64,000 nucleotides of DNA from Lomentospora prolificans (GCA_029532625.1 JARFXM010000011.1:4291501-4355500), one strand, 5' to 3'; counted from the stretch's first letter, positions 11,010-24,112 are shown. The notes: generated from the letters alone by a model not told the origin. A program made the numbers and translations.

Positions 11010-13371
11010 TGCGATCAGGCGGTCCAAGCATCGCTCCGACGGGTCGAATCTAAGTCGGTGCAGCTGGGATAAGGGGTGGTAAGTGGAGAGATCACTTACC
11101 GTATGCCTCGCGATGAAGTTGCGATGTAAGAGGGCTGTGAGTGGAGGTGGGCCTCAACTACGAAGAGTGGGTGAATGTTTCCTTTTACGGTCTAGCACAT
11201 CGCTGACAAACGGCCCGCCACTGACAAAAGCGCAAGCCCCACTTTTAACGTCGGGAACAACACGCCGGGCATCGACCAGTACAACCGTTGTACTCCTTGG
11301 ACTATTCTCGCTGTGCAACTTCCCGCCAGTTACCAAGCGAGTATATTCAGTTATGTGCCTCTAGGAACGAGAGGTTATAGCGTGGTGACACCCAAAAATG
11401 CTGTAGAGTGCTCTGGTTGTTTCTAGAGATCAACTCGGAGAGCTTGATGAGCGAGGCCATCATCAGTCAAGAACCGGCTTGGACTAAGCTAGATGTAACT
11501 CTTCCTTTTGACTGAAACGCCAGTAACATCTCCAAGCTAGCATAAAGCCTACCTTAGAAATGCATCTCGAATATCCTACGCTTACATCCACATCTAACCA
11601 GCCGAAAGACCCCAAGCCTCTGGGATCAGTTCTTCATTCACCATCTCAGATCAGTAATGACCGTCTACTATATACGATTTACCAAGCTTGCTATCTACTC
11701 GGGTGCCGCCCAATGGTTAAGCGACTGAGACCGAATGTAGCTCATCAGCTGTGAGCCGAGGAATGCCACCCTCATTCGGCCGCTAGTCCAATAGATCACC
11801 ATTTTCGATGGTCCTCATCGTCTTGTAGAAGCGCTCGAAGGTGCGTCTTCGAAATACTGGCCTTGGTAGCTTCCTAGACAAGGCGTCGTTTGCGCTTTAC
11901 CTCGCCAGCCGGGATCTGCGGGAACCTCCAGGATCGAACCCCAGAAATGTAAAGACAGCTATAGGGACGCCGTCGAGAGGAATGAGGTCAACGTCTAGAG
12001 CCAAAAGATATCCGAACACGGACTTTCTTGGATGAGATTGATTTCGTAGGGGGGTGCATCTAAGGAGATCTCGTCTTGTGGCTGCCCCGATGCGTAAGAG
12101 CACGGTGGGCTATGGGCCCTCGTAGTCTCATGCCGCTGCGGCATTGCTGCACTGTTTTTCGCTTTCTAGGAGCTCGTCAGCCACATGGTCCTTAGGAAAT
12201 TCCTCCACGTCTTGTAAGTTGGCTTGAACAGTCGGTGCCCGGACAGCTTGGCCCGCCTGGCTCAAAGGATGGCGCGCATCGGAACCTTGAAGGGACATTT
12301 GTGTACCCGAAAGGAGTGTGGTGAACTGTTTGCCAACATGAAATGGACATTATTAATACAATCCATCCTGTTCTTCAATCCTAGTACGCAGGTTCCGTCA
12401 CTCCTTAAGCTTCATCCACCATTCCAGACCATCTGAATACAATATGCGCAGCCCGGACACAACGGTCAGTCATTCAGGCGCTTAAACAAATGTACCGCGA
12501 TTCAGCTCACGTCGACGACACGGCGGGCGCCGCCTGTACGTGACGAAGATCATCTGAATGCATACAGCTCTCAATTCAAGCTAGTTTATGTTGTATACCC
12601 GATGCCAAAACTCGTAGGGCTGCTCCCAAACGGACCTAGTCAAGACCAAACGAGCTAGACAAAGGGAGCATCGTGACCCAGGCCTGTCCCGTAAAGTCCA
12701 ATTCCACCCAGGTAGAAACTAGTTTCCGTACCAGCCAGAACGGCAAAAACGCCCTCAGGCAAACGAAGCGCCTGCGTATGCCCAATGATCCAAGGAATTC
12801 AGATGATATGAAGAAGACAAAAGCGTGAAAACACGAAACCGGTAACCTTGATGCGTATATATCCCGATGATCCCTCTCAAAGGAGTCTCCCCAAGCATTG
12901 CTACGGTAAAAACATCCCCCTGCCCCCGCCTTTTCCCCGGCGGCAGCGGCGGCCAACAACAACAAAAAAGAAATCATACAGTCGTAAAAGAACCATAAAA
13001 ACCGAATAACTCCTGCGCTAGGCTAGCCCCAATCATAGTAAACGAGGGAGAGAAAGGGAAGAAATCAAAGCCGGACCATCATAATCGTGAAAGATTGTGG
13101 ACTAGATATAGCCAACGTTTTTAAGAATAGGTGGGGTGGAGCGGAATGTGACAAGAGATGTCGCATGGCGCAAGTGCAATGATGAGGGAGACGGTCGTTT
13201 GTGATGGAAAATGTATTTTCATGAACATCTAATCGCAAGAGCTGGAAATTAACCGTGGTGCTGTATCCCCTTGGCCGCCTAGGGTATGCTGGCAAGGATC
13301 CTGGCGCTGGTGGGTTGCGGGTGTGTGCTCGCTATTTGATTCGATCGTACCCCGAGGTTGATGGCTGCTCT
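11010..13371. other. Intergenic region upstream of the Clr5 gene
   Basis: About 2.4 kb. Next to 11009, in the minus direction, a 45-bp intron-like sequence (GTAAGT at 11098 to CCCAG) could add an upstream exon reading NFIARHT before LHRLRFDPSERCLDRLIA, but no ATG precedes it in frame. The rest holds only short open frames. One minus-strand ORF (12977-12636) opens with a signal-peptide-like run but does not read as a plausible mature protein. Confidence 0.45.
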
Positions 13372-13773
13372 CTAAGCTTGGACTGTATGTGTGCCATCTT
13401 TGGAGATGGTGACGCACTTCCCATTAATAATCACCTCATAATCTTCATCATCGTCGGCTCGGATTGGTGGAGCAGATGGCTCTTGAATGTTAGTTGGTGA
13501 GCGTATCAAGCTCCAATACTGCCTGCCCAAGAGCTACTTGAGCTTGCCGTCCTTATCGCGATTGCAATCACCATAGCCATTGCTATTGTAAGGCCTGTCA
13601 ATGAAGACTTCTTTGTTTTTCTTCCATAAGTACATGCTAGACTTAGCCTTGGGCTGTGAACTCATAGCGTTGAACCAAGTATGGTCAGGGTTGTTCCTGA
13701 GCCACTCTTCAGGGTCACGTTCAAATGCGACCAACTGTGCGCTGGTGAGGCCGGCTTCTTGCAGCAGGTCTTC
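13372..13773 (-). CDS. Coding-like exons beyond the stop of the neighbouring gene
   Basis: Directly after the TAG (13776-13774) of the disordered-protein gene, the same frame stays open for 79 codons to 13534. It reads convincingly as protein (EDLLQEAGLTSAQLVAFERD, then PEEWLRNNPDHTWFNAM). A second coding-like stretch, 13481-13372 (PSAPPIRADDDEDYEVIING ending TVQA-stop), can be joined by a 90-bp intron, 13571-13482, with GTGATT donor, CTAAC branch site and CAAG acceptor. A further 90-bp intron, 13847-13758 (GTAAGA..CAAG), would remove the TAG and link all parts into one 539-residue protein. Alternatively this is an alternative terminal exon pair, a readthrough extension or a gene remnant. The product is not recognised. 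Confidence 0.4.
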
Positions 13774-15171
13774 CTAACGTCTGCCAGCTTTAAATAGCTT
13801 GGTCCTGACCCATAAAATGAACGAGGTCCAGGCTGATGCTGTCTTACGCCGAGCGGTGTGAATACGGCGAGGGGCGGGTTCGAATTGCACCTCCCCAGCA
13901 GTAGGTGCTGTTCCGGGGGCGGTTGCTGCGTAGTTATGGGCTGCAAACTCCAACTTCTCGGTGTCGATAATGAGTTCATTGGTGCCGGCGGTATTTTTGC
14001 GTGAGTACGAAGGCCGAACTTCAGCGCTCACACTGTTCCGACCGCTTCCAAGTCCATTTGTTTTGGCCAGCTGCTTTTGCTTCCTAACAAACTTTTGAGC
14101 CTCCCTCTCGACCTCCGCATCTCGCTTACGCGCGGCCTTTTCATCCCTGAGAGCCTGCTTATGTGCTTCCTTATCCTCGAATTCTCTACGTGCTCGCCGT
14201 ATTTGCTCTTGGCGCGACGCAGTGTCAAGCTCGGATCGGGATCGCAAGCGAAAATTCATCTCTAATGAGCTTCGAATCGGTGACAACGTAGGCGCAACGG
14301 AAGGAACTGGTGATGTGACCGATTGCGTTATCGTGCGCCCAGCCACGCTGGATGCGATCGTCGAGTCTTGGGAGGGGGACAAAGTATCGAGTCTTAGATC
14401 AGATTTACTTCCCGCGAGGATACCTCGTCCTAGGCGCGTGGCAGGCGCCGCGCTTGCCTGCGACGTGTTGATTCGTAATGGTGGCGGGGCTGCCAGATCG
14501 GTTTGTGATGAGTTGGGTTGGCTGGCGATCGATGGCCGCCGTAGCGACGAAGGGTACGGGTGACTAGAGTAGTAATTCTTTTGGCTGTTCGGAGGATCGA
14601 GGTCTTCGTCCTCTGTGATCGTGGGAGAATAATCACGAGCGTAATTGGTGTTGTCAAGAGACGCGAGGGAATTGGCATAGGAGAGGGGAGGCGTTGAAGA
14701 GCGTGGAATTTGTTGGAAAGGGTGAACGAAAGAGCCGCTGCGAATTCCTCCAAGGTGACCGCTAGCAGAGGTCGCCACTGAAATGTGAGATGTTCCGCTA
14801 GCACTGCGAGTATGTGAATACTTGCGGGCGCCTGGTTCCCCTCTGCTCAGGTCTGTCGCAGAGAGACTGAAGCTCACGTCCTTGGCACCCCGAGGGCCGT
14901 TCGCCCCTGCCTCACTGATTCCCAGACCACGAGTAAGATGATTCTCAGAGTTCCGCAGAGAGTTCGGCTTCACAACCCCGGAACTTCCGCCCCAGCCATG
15001 GTTGCTATAGTGAATCGCTTCCTCCCACCCACGATCTAAGTCTAACGAGTTCTTTTCTGAGTGGCTTGTCTTTTTTAATATCGGTTTCATTGTTGATTTG
15101 CTTCGGGGTTTGCTGAGTTTTGCATGCGATGGATGTGATCCGAGGATCGAGATGTCTGAGAAGGACGCCAT
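13774..15171 (-). CDS. Conserved fungal disordered protein with basic coiled coil
   Basis: A single open frame of 465 residues from ATG 15171; a second ATG at codon 28 (MKPILKKTSHSEKNSLDLDR) could be the true start. Most of the protein is low-complexity, rich in Ser, Pro, Thr and Asn, and probably disordered. Residues ~316-368 form a strongly charged helix, likely a coiled coil (RQEQIRRARREFEDKEAHKQ and on). The C-terminus has an aromatic and basic motif, WTSFILWVRTKLF, which could bind membrane or a partner. I recall similar hypothetical proteins in filamentous ascomycetes but no function. No enzymatic motif is visible. The frame continues past the TAG (see 13372-13773), so the C-terminus may be alternatively spliced. 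It has the same orientation as the Clr5 gene. Confidence 0.7.
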   Translation of the reverse strand: MASFSDISILGSHPSHAKLSKPRSKSTMKPILKKTSHSEKNSLDLDRGWEEAIHYSNHGWGGSSGVVKPNSLRNSENHLTRGLGISEAGANGPRGAKDVSFSLSATDLSRGEPGARKYSHTRSASGTSHISVATSASGHLGGIRSGSFVHPFQQIPRSSTPPLSYANSLASLDNTNYARDYSPTITEDEDLDPPNSQKNYYSSHPYPSSLRRPSIASQPNSSQTDLAAPPPLRINTSQASAAPATRLGRGILAGSKSDLRLDTLSPSQDSTIASSVAGRTITQSVTSPVPSVAPTLSPIRSSLEMNFRLRSRSELDTASRQEQIRRARREFEDKEAHKQALRDEKAARKRDAEVEREAQKFVRKQKQLAKTNGLGSGRNSVSAEVRPSYSRKNTAGTNELIIDTEKLEFAAHNYAATAPGTAPTAGEVQFEPAPRRIHTARRKTASAWTSFILWVRTKLFKAGRR

Positions 15172-18100
15172 CCCGTGGTGAGTTGACGGATGGTATAACC
15201 GTCTGGTTCAGCAAATAGTCCGTCTTCACTCTTTCCTTAGTCCTTGCTGGTGACTCGCAATCCTTCCGCCATAGGCCCAAAAAAGCTCAACTTAGCGGCG
15301 GAATCGCGGTGAAGCGAGATCTCTCCTTACTGGTTTCTTACTTGAGCCTGAGTCTCCAAAGATCGCATTCGCGGGTCACCGATAGTAGACTTCGTTGAGG
15401 AGCGAAAACCAACTCTATAGATCTGCGAGAGTCCGTTTGGCAACCAATCAGGCGGCCCTTTCTAACAAGAGGAATTCCAACAATAGCGCAACACAAATCG
15501 GGAGGTTAGACAAGGGGATGAGGGTGCCTTGAAGCTGCTCAAAGAGTCCGTCAGATCAGAAAACGAGAAGTGCGGGTTGCGGAAGTAGCATTGGAAAAGT
15601 GCCGGCTCTTTCCACATGTGTTTGGTTCCCTGTATATGAAAAGGACGAGGTTGAAACGGGTGGGCGGCACAGAAATCAGGAATGAGGGAGCTGTGCTAGG
15701 CCAAGTGTACCTTTGATCAAAACACCGGGGAACTTTGGGCGACCAGCGCTGCCGCGTTCAGTGTCACAGAAACACAAGAAAGCGACCAAGATGGCTTGAG
15801 GGGGGAGGGAAGGTGAAGGAACAGGCCAAGTCGCAGTTGACTGCAAGGCCGACGAGCGGAGAATAGACTGAGGGGTATGTCAACCTGGGAGGACGGTCCA
15901 ATTTAGTGCGAATGGTCCGGACGTCAAAAAAAGAACATGCGATCCGTAATATGCCGACGGAAATGCGGAGGCGAGCAAGTCGGTCGTGGCGCCGCTGGGG
16001 AGTATTTCGCGTTTGGGTTCAGGGTGGAATTCCTCCAGAGGGCAAAACAATGAGAGAGGCCCAGGAATGAAGGGATTGAGTTGATGGAGAGACGGGATGG
16101 GATTACGAATATCCTGGTGACACCGCCTACAGGCCAAGGCGGATTTGTCGGGTCTACAAAGAGCGCAGGTTGTCAGCATATACACTAAACACAGCTCGTT
16201 CCCAAAGGAAACGAGGGCGACCGGATGTTATCCTTCGACTTGTTTACGACCGAGGAGGATGGGCGAGGCAGCAAGTGAGGTAGGCCATCTGATTGGCACA
16301 AACCGGATCGATAGTAGTGGGGAAGGGAGGGGTGAGTTGGAATAGTGCCTCCTGGTTAAGCGATGCAGGAAGCAGGCAGGGTAGACCATACCTTAAGGGT
16401 ACAGAAGCGCGGCGGCGCGGAGCACACAGCCAGTGCTGAACCAAGTTGTAGTTGGTTGTTGACGGACCAGCTTGGCTGGTTCGAGGAGAGCACAGCTCAA
16501 AGGAGGGGGAGGTGTGGGTGGAGCGCACCAGTGCGAGAAGAAGCGTGGTGCATGGAGTGATGAATGGAACGGCCAGCGCTGGGTCGGTCGCTGGGCCGAA
16601 CAAAAGCTGGCTGGCGCGAGCAAATCGGGCGAGCTCTAGTCAGCAATGGGATTCGGGGACGTGAATAGTGGCCGCAGCCTCCACAAATATAAGCTATGGA
16701 GGGCCAAGAGAAGGGTAGTCGAGCGAGGACGAAGGAGTGAGTATGTTCGAAGGGTATTATAACATGAAAAGCGATGATAGGGGGCTGTCAGGTTAGGAGA
16801 AGATGTAAATGGCACAACGATTTGTCTGCTTTTTCGATGATGAGAGAGGGGGGGGAGTGAATGGAATTGATCAAATTGCATTGCCATCAAATGGATTTAC
16901 AGGTCAACGACTTCCCCTTTAGGGATAGACATTCGCTGACGAGTAGAGTATACAAATAGGCGAGTGGTGTAACCGGCCAATCTCGGCACCGGAACGTTCC
17001 CAAGCTGGGGGTATTGGCCAGGAAAAATCTGTACCTTTGTGGTGGTTCGGTAGCACATGCAAGATTGCCCTTGTACCCCATACATTGGTATTTAATCCCA
17101 GTGCTGGGAAACGTTTACTCGTCGCTCCAACTGGAGTCTGGCCACTTAACGGTCCGCAACACGAGAAAGCCAGCCTTACTATTTTCAACAACAGCCAAAC
17201 CTACTTCTCCCACCGATCACAACAACCCCGACATCTGATGGGAGTATCTGCGGTGGGAAGCCTTAGGTGTTTTGGGCGGGAGAGGCGGGATAATAGGAAA
17301 AGGGCAAATATGTGGCCTGCAGCGTGCAAGTTCAGAGAGGGGTAGAGGAATCATCCGCGAAAGGGAGGAAAGAAAGAAAAGGTAGTTGGAACGTCTTGAG
17401 AGCCCATCAATTACTCCGCTGCTGGGTGGTTTGCAGAGCAGCTGCATTCAGAATCCCCGACCGCACTCTGTCCTTGAAGCGGGCCCGTGTGTACCCACGC
17501 ATACACTACTTGCAGGAGCAGTACAAGGAACAATCAGCGTTTCTTCTGGAGCGGCCCCGGTTTGGCGGTGTCTCCTCAATACATTCAACCCCCGTGGCTG
17601 CGCCCGCGGGGTTAATACCTGTGCATTGGACTTTTGAGGAGGCAATGCATCCAGGAATCATCCTCGGTGGGCTTAGCAGTGGCGGTTTTCAATTTCCCCA
17701 AAGCCAAGGTCCAAAGCCATGGTGACGGTGAGAAGGGGAAAAGAAGAAGAGAAAAAGGCGCAATGAAAGAGCAAGATGTATCTACCTTCGTAGAGTACCC
17801 GAGAGTTGACGGCGAATGACGACGATTCCTGGATTTGATGATGCGGCACGCGGGGGGTAGGGGAAAAGAGCTGGATCCGATCAGGTAGACTCTATTGTAT
17901 CGAGTACTTTATGTACGATCTATCTGGACGTGGGATTTAACTCGGCGTGGATGGCCTCTCCGACAACGTCCATCCGTCACAGAAGCCCATGAGTGGTCGG
18001 TTTTACTTCCCGGCTTACTAGTGGATTTTTGGCCCAGTCTCCGAGTCCATATCCGAAGCTTGTGTCTCGAAGGACTCATCGCCGCTTGTTACTCTTCTTT

Positions 18101-20690
18101 GCCTTTCTGTAGGAGGCTACAAAAAATCATCAGATTGTTCCTAAAACATCTATTCTAGAACCGGGACACACTGAGACATTTCGGCGTCTAACGAATAGCT
18201 GTGATGGGGGCCCGCCTGTGCTCTTCATGTTCTCCCCATTGTCGCTTTCGCCTCTCGGAAGCTCGTTTAAGTTGGAAGAGATCAGATAGGGAAAGGCTAT
18301 CTGTCTCTGCAGAGTCGGTCACACAAAACAGTAGCCCTTTGTATCAGAGTGTCAGCGTCCCTACGGTAATCCTAGAAGCCTTGCATCCCAGCGTAGTGGA
18401 TTGATTGCCATTGATTGCGGCTTGGGCGCCCGCCTAATCTCTGAGACGGCACGGCTGAGAATGAGCGGGCAAGAAACGAGAGCGGCGACCCAATGTCAAT
18501 TGCGCAGAACGTTACAGAGCGGACCGAGCGGCCTTGGTCGTTTTAGATGATCCACGATTGGATTTGGTCGGTATTGTTACTGATAAACGGTAATCTCTCG
18601 ACGGTCTAATGCGGTAATAGAGGACTTCAAACATCCTGTGTGCGGAAAAATTTCTGATTTGCGAAGTCCGGCTCTAGGACCCAGGTGCAACACAGCGCGG
18701 ACCAACCATCGCCTATTAGCTGAGACTCTTTCTCATGGACCCGTTATCTTTTCGGGAATGATTTCATCCTATCATCGCCTAAATCTTGCCAAGTGGATAT
18801 CACGAATCCTTGCCCCAGCTGCTCACACCGGATAACTCTCGATCCCTCCAAGAATTTGAGATCCTACACAGAGATCCTACACCCGCAGCTGGCACTACAT
18901 ATAGGCTAGGCCACCAAGCGTGCAGATCTATGGCTTTAGTTGAAGGTGCTCAAAAGCGGTGGCCAGCCATGACAGATGGCGACGCCTCCCGCTAATGCAG
19001 CTGGACCTGCAAGTAGTCAACAGACTTAGTTACACCATGGCAGCCCTAGACGGAGCGTTGCGAACCGCCATTTGGTAGGACTGGGGTTATTTCATGCATT
19101 CATCAATGCCAGCTAGCCCCCTCTCGCTCCCCTGTCATTTAGTGCTCTGTGCGCTTTGAAAGGTGAAAAGAGCGAAAGACGGTATTAGAGGGGCGAAGGT
19201 GAGGGCCGGTCCACACCCAGAGAGGCGACACTTTTCCGTACGCCTCAAGACCGCATTTCCGACCCGTAGAGGAAATCCAGTCACCGCTCATTTATCGCTA
19301 CCATCGAAATGCAACTTGAAGATATCTCGAGATCAAAGTTCCGTATACTGGAGGTAGGTTTTGCTCAAATGAGACCAGTCAGCTTTTTGTCTGGAGCCCC
19401 GCAAATCGCGGCATATCGTCGATCTATCCCCTAGCTACTGTTTGTCCAAGGACTCGACGCAAGGCCGATTTCGCCGAGCATCATGTGAGATCTTTCTCAC
19501 TCACGAGTAGGCAGTCACTGGTGGAAGAGCCTAGTTGCCCGCTCCCTCTTGCCCTGCACATTGCGCGTCTCTGGTTACTTGTGGTCCCCAGCACCTGGTT
19601 CCACCCAACCAGTCACACCCTTTTTGGTAGAGGCGGGAACGAGCTCTGGAGCACTTCTAGATCGCAAGGGTCGGGCAGCCCTCGTTGCCTTTACTGATGG
19701 TCAGCAGTTTTGCTCCCCGCCATTCGAATTTCCACGACATTTTTGCACACCACCACTTTTCACAGCGTCTCTACCTCCCTATTCCACCGCTTTTACCCCG
19801 GATTAGATGGCACCATGTGATATTGAGGGTTTGTCCGGAAGGGGACTAGATTTAGTGTCTCGCCCTCCTTCCCTCCAACAAGGTCCCCGCTTACAGCCTT
19901 CTCGCAAGACGCTAAGATAGGTCATTCAGGCGGGCAGGGGCGGACGGGCCCAACCCCCCCTCAATTGGTCCCTCTAGTCAACAGTCTGCAAGCTGTACAT
20001 GCAAGGGCCAGAGTCTAATATGTCAGCCTCCAAATAAAGCAGGTTGAATAGCATCCATTAGAGTCGTGAAAGATAGATTTAGGGGGGAAAAGAAAGCATC
20101 GGAGAATGGGATGGCTGTAAAGGCAATGAGCTTGTATGAAGACGTTGACCTGGAGTTGTAGTACAAGCTTAAGCAGTTTTACCGGGCGTCGAGACGGAAG
20201 AGCCAGCACAACTTGCGCTCCCGCAAAATGGGTGCGACCAACCAATAATCTTCTGGTCCACTTTAACCTCCTACTGAAGAAGTTTGCAACTCCAACCGTC
20301 AAGTTCACAGATGTAAATGACGAAACCGTGAGGGGTCAAGGTGCACAAGTTGCAAGTCCAAATGTTGATGCTTCCCCTCTCGCTTTCTTTCTCCGTCCTG
20401 TCACTCCCGATTCACATCTTCGAGTTGTCAATTCTAGGTCGTCTTAACTACCTCGGAACTAGGTACATCCGCATAGGACGGAATATGATTCTCCTTCGTT
20501 GGCTGCGACCATGCCGAGCGGCTGTTCCTGAGCGATTGCTAGCCATTTAGCCAATTGTCTGGAGGCGCAGGGGACCCGAATAAGGCTGAGTATTAGCGAA
20601 TTGGTTTAATCGAGAGATGGCTGCAGCCTTTTCCGCTACTCATCGGAAAGTCCAAAACCAACCGTCTCCACTTGTCCGGAGTCCTCCGAG
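15172..20690. other. Gene desert, first part
   Basis: The first ~700 bases are the promoter and leader of the gene at 15171. Beyond that I see only short, overlapping open frames without domains. A 13-bp tandem duplication lies at 18858-18882. No RNA gene was recognised. Confidence 0.5.
18858..18882. repeat. Two-copy 13-bp tandem repeat
   Basis: The unit GAGATCCTACACA at 18858-18870 is repeated directly at 18871-18882, with the last base differing. It is a simple local duplication in non-coding DNA. Confidence 0.8.
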
Positions 20691-21099
20691 CGATGTCATC
20701 GCAACAACTTCCCCTAGAGTCGTGATGTAAGAGATTGATCGATCTATGGAGTATCAGAAAGATCCATATATCGGACGAAATCCAATAAACAATCTACAGC
20801 TCAATTCGTTGCTGGACTCGATTATACGGAGCTAGAGACGTTTTCTCCATTTGGAATCTGACAAAGGCCCATAACCCCGTCTATAGTGTTCATTTATATA
20901 GAAGAAGCTCGTTGAATATTTCTAGGACTTGTGCTGTAGCTCATCCCCTAGGGAACCTGCAGAGTCCTTTGTAGTCCAAGAAGATCGTATCTACCTCTAT
21001 TAGCTATCGGTGATCGGATCAAATTGAGAATATGTAACTGTAAGGTAGCCTAGTTGCGCTCATGGAGCACCTACCTATCGAGGCCTCACAAGAGACGTC

Positions 21100-21175
21100 C
21101 AGTTACTTTGATGTCCAGGGTTTGCGGTCGATATCTGGTTCTATGGACCTTCTGAGGTCCCGAGCAAAGTAACTG
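21100..21175. repeat. 76-bp inverted repeat, possible MITE-like relic
   Basis: Perfect 11-bp arms CAGTTACTTTG (21100-21110) and CAAAGTAACTG (21165-21175) enclose 54 bases that include a second hairpin, GGACCT-TCTG-AGGTCC, at about 21145-21160. CAGT-type ends recall Tc1/mariner-derived MITEs, but no flanking TA duplication is seen. The arm sequence recurs at 23803-23813. Confidence 0.5.
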
Positions 21176-23802
21176 AGACTTAATATGCACTGCTACATCC
21201 TCATGAAATCTATTGAGGCATCGAGCAATTGAGCAACGAGCACAAGGGAGGACTGAAATGGATTGTTCACATATCCAATATTGCTTTAAATGGAAGGTAA
21301 GAAAGAATTAGAGTCTCAGATGACGCCCCGCTATAGTAGAATTGTCCCAAAGGAAGAGAAGTATGACTTCAACCATCCAGATAGTCCTCGCAGCGAGCTA
21401 TTATCTCCAACAGATAACTTCGTGACCCTGGTTCTTTTTGTAAGTTCATTTAACCAACTTAAGCTCCAGTCGTAGCCAAATTCTAGTTGCTGCCGTGAGG
21501 TCGTGGCAATGCCGAGGGAATGAGAAACCCTACCACCTGGCTTTCACGCCACGAGAGGTTGCAGCGTGTCCTCTCTATTAGTACCAACTACATGAAGATA
21601 TTATCCTTTACCGCTGGACAGGATGGATCAAGGGAATTTATCAACTGGGCCGTAGCGAGTTGGCTCCATCCCTATTATCTCAAAATTGGAGCCTGAACGG
21701 ATTGAAAACCTGTTGGGTAGGAGTAAGGTATGTTATGGCATCCAATTTGAGTTCATTAGCTAGTGCGAAGTCTCGATTCTCGGTTCGAAAGAGCTATTGG
21801 AAAACACTCTGGGAAAGGAATATGGAGGCAGATAGTCATATGAATACTCATGCATAGGAACTATGCAGCTAACCTTAGTCAAATGGGATATCATACGAGA
21901 CTCTAGGGCTTAAGGTTTGGTTTAACAACGATCATTGATCTCATCTCTAGTGAATTCGAAATCCCCTGAATGCAATCCATGTCATTCACAGGTACCTTGG
22001 CTACAAATAAAACCTAATGGCACTTTACAGGGCTACTTTCGAGCTTGAGTTAGTCCCTAGCTCTTTGAAATCGAACTCCGGTTGCATTGATCAGGACCTA
22101 TGCCATGGTGTGTACGTGGGAACTAGAAACATAGAATACGCCCTCGAAAACATCGAGGCTCGTAAGGTGAGTTATAAGTGTCATGCGGCCTGCGACGTCT
22201 ATTCCCAGATTATTCAGTCCTATATATCTCTGACTGGCTGCTAGGTCTCGTTCAGTCCTCGCTCAAACTCCGGTTGGGCGTCACCACTTGTTGGACGTGG
22301 AGAGATTCGTAACCACGACTGGGTGCAAAAACAACTCGCTAATTTCGGAATGACCTGAGATGTGCTAAGATTCAAGTATACATACGCCATATGTTGTGGG
22401 AAGACAGGGAATATTCTGCGATTTACTTGATTGGCCCGCTGCGATATTCAACCACGAAGGGACCTTCTCCTCTAACTAGTTTCCGGGGACTGGTTACAGC
22501 TTTTACACATATTCCGAGCAATACATAACCTATCCAAGAGATATCTCGGACTCCTGAGGGGATTTATGGCACAAGTTAGCCTCCAGTTTGAGGTGAGAGA
22601 ACCAGGGTTTGTTGCGCCTTGTGAGCATGCTCTGGCCTTCCGTATGGTACTGACTCCCACGGAAACTGGCCTCTGAGGGTATTGATGCTTCCAGATGAGA
22701 TTCACTTCTAGGTTGTTTTTCGTACAATGGATTGTACGCATCATGCTGCGGAACGGTGTATAGCGAAATATGCCTTATCCCCCATAATGACCGGTTAGGA
22801 TATGTAATACGACACCCTTACGGGGCACACTAGGTTAGAGCAATACGTCGCTAACCTCTTAAGCAGGCCTCTATCTGCCAGAGGTCCTTTCCGTACTGCT
22901 AGGAGCGGAAGATTCTATGATTCGGTGAATATCTTTTAGTTCTAACTGCGTCACCAAGGGTTAAGCCCGAACTCGGAACCCAGGAACCACCGGGCCTTAG
23001 GCCTAATACGACTCTTGGAACAATAATGATAGGAGCTAGTTATTCAATATTGCCTCAATATCAACGAATATCGGCTGTAGAAGTGTTGAAGCCGTTGCCC
23101 AACTCTGGGGACTGGCTAGCTGGACTGGACTTTCGATAATGACATCCCGTGGGCTGTATCTAAAGCCCTGTATTTTACAGGAGTGATGGATGCTCCTGAT
23201 AGTCTAATAAGCCCATTCTAGTACCTCCCTTTACTTGCTTCTTTCTACTAGGCTATATTATAGCCCATGGCATTATGAACATGTCTCGTATGTCCTGCCC
23301 CTACGTGGTCCTTCACAGATGTGGATGACAATTTTCGAGGCCTTGGGCGTCAATCGCTAGTGCTATCAAACGATATGCATATACAGACAAACATGGAAAT
23401 GCCGTATGAAATTTAAAACTTTTGTAGAATAAGGTTCTAGGACACGATATCGCTCACTCGCTTTCGAGATCGGCACACAGTTGTAGCCTGACTCTATGTG
23501 GGCAACCAAGATAAAGCTCGAGAATCATGGGCAATCAATGTATGTAAATCAAGGAGCGAAGTGTCATAGAGAACAAGACCATGTCCAGATAACTCCATCT
23601 GCGCTGCTGTTAACAGGTCTTCTGGGAGTGAGAATTGTATACCTCAGCCCAAGGAAGCTTCAAACGACGTCTCGTGCGGCTTCAACAAGTATATCGAGGG
23701 TCTCAATTTCCAATACATTCACGAACATGTTATGACAGAGACGAAATAGATACAAGATTGCATTGACAGACAAGTTTTGGCATCTCAGTCAGGTCATAGA
23801 GA

Positions 23803-23813
23803 CAGTTACTTTG
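23803..23813 (+). repeat. Third copy of the CAGTTACTTTG arm
   Basis: It is identical to the left arm of the inverted repeat at 21100. Paired with the right arm at 21165-21175 it would bound a ~2.65 kb interval as terminal inverted repeats. No coding remnant inside supports an element. Confidence 0.35.
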
Positions 23814-24070
23814 TATCGCCCCTTATCCTTGCATGACTCTTAGGGTCACTCATTCAGACGATAGACATCCTAGTGCTCTCAAATAGTACGAGTCCCAGCT
23901 GTTCAAACCCGTACACACCCTACATTTTCGCAAAGAAAACTGAAGAGTGGTGGCACCGTGTTGTGTTACTTGAATCTGCGTCAACGCAGGAGCACGCGAC
24001 ATGGCCCGCTCTAAACTTTCTTGACTTCGAATAACCTCATGTAGGATACATGCCGACTTCACCCAAAACT

Positions 24071-24112
24071 CCCTAAAACAAGGTCAAAAACCCCGAAAAC
24101 AAGGCAAACAAC
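24071..24112. repeat. Two-copy 21-bp A/C-rich tandem repeat
   Basis: Two adjacent 21-base units, 24071-24091 and 24092-24112, share the pattern CCC-N-AAAACAAGG-N-CAAA and differ at a few positions. Confidence 0.7.

Noticed and set aside
11897..11960. tRNA B-box-like sequence (minus strand GGTTCGATCC)
   Set aside because: No acceptor stem, D-arm or anticodon arm can be drawn around it.
12636..12977. Minus-strand 113-codon ORF starting like a signal peptide (MISFLLLLAAAAAG)
   Set aside because: The hydrophobic start comes from GTT and GCC repeats. The remainder has no cysteine pattern or plausible mature domain, so it is not called a secreted protein.
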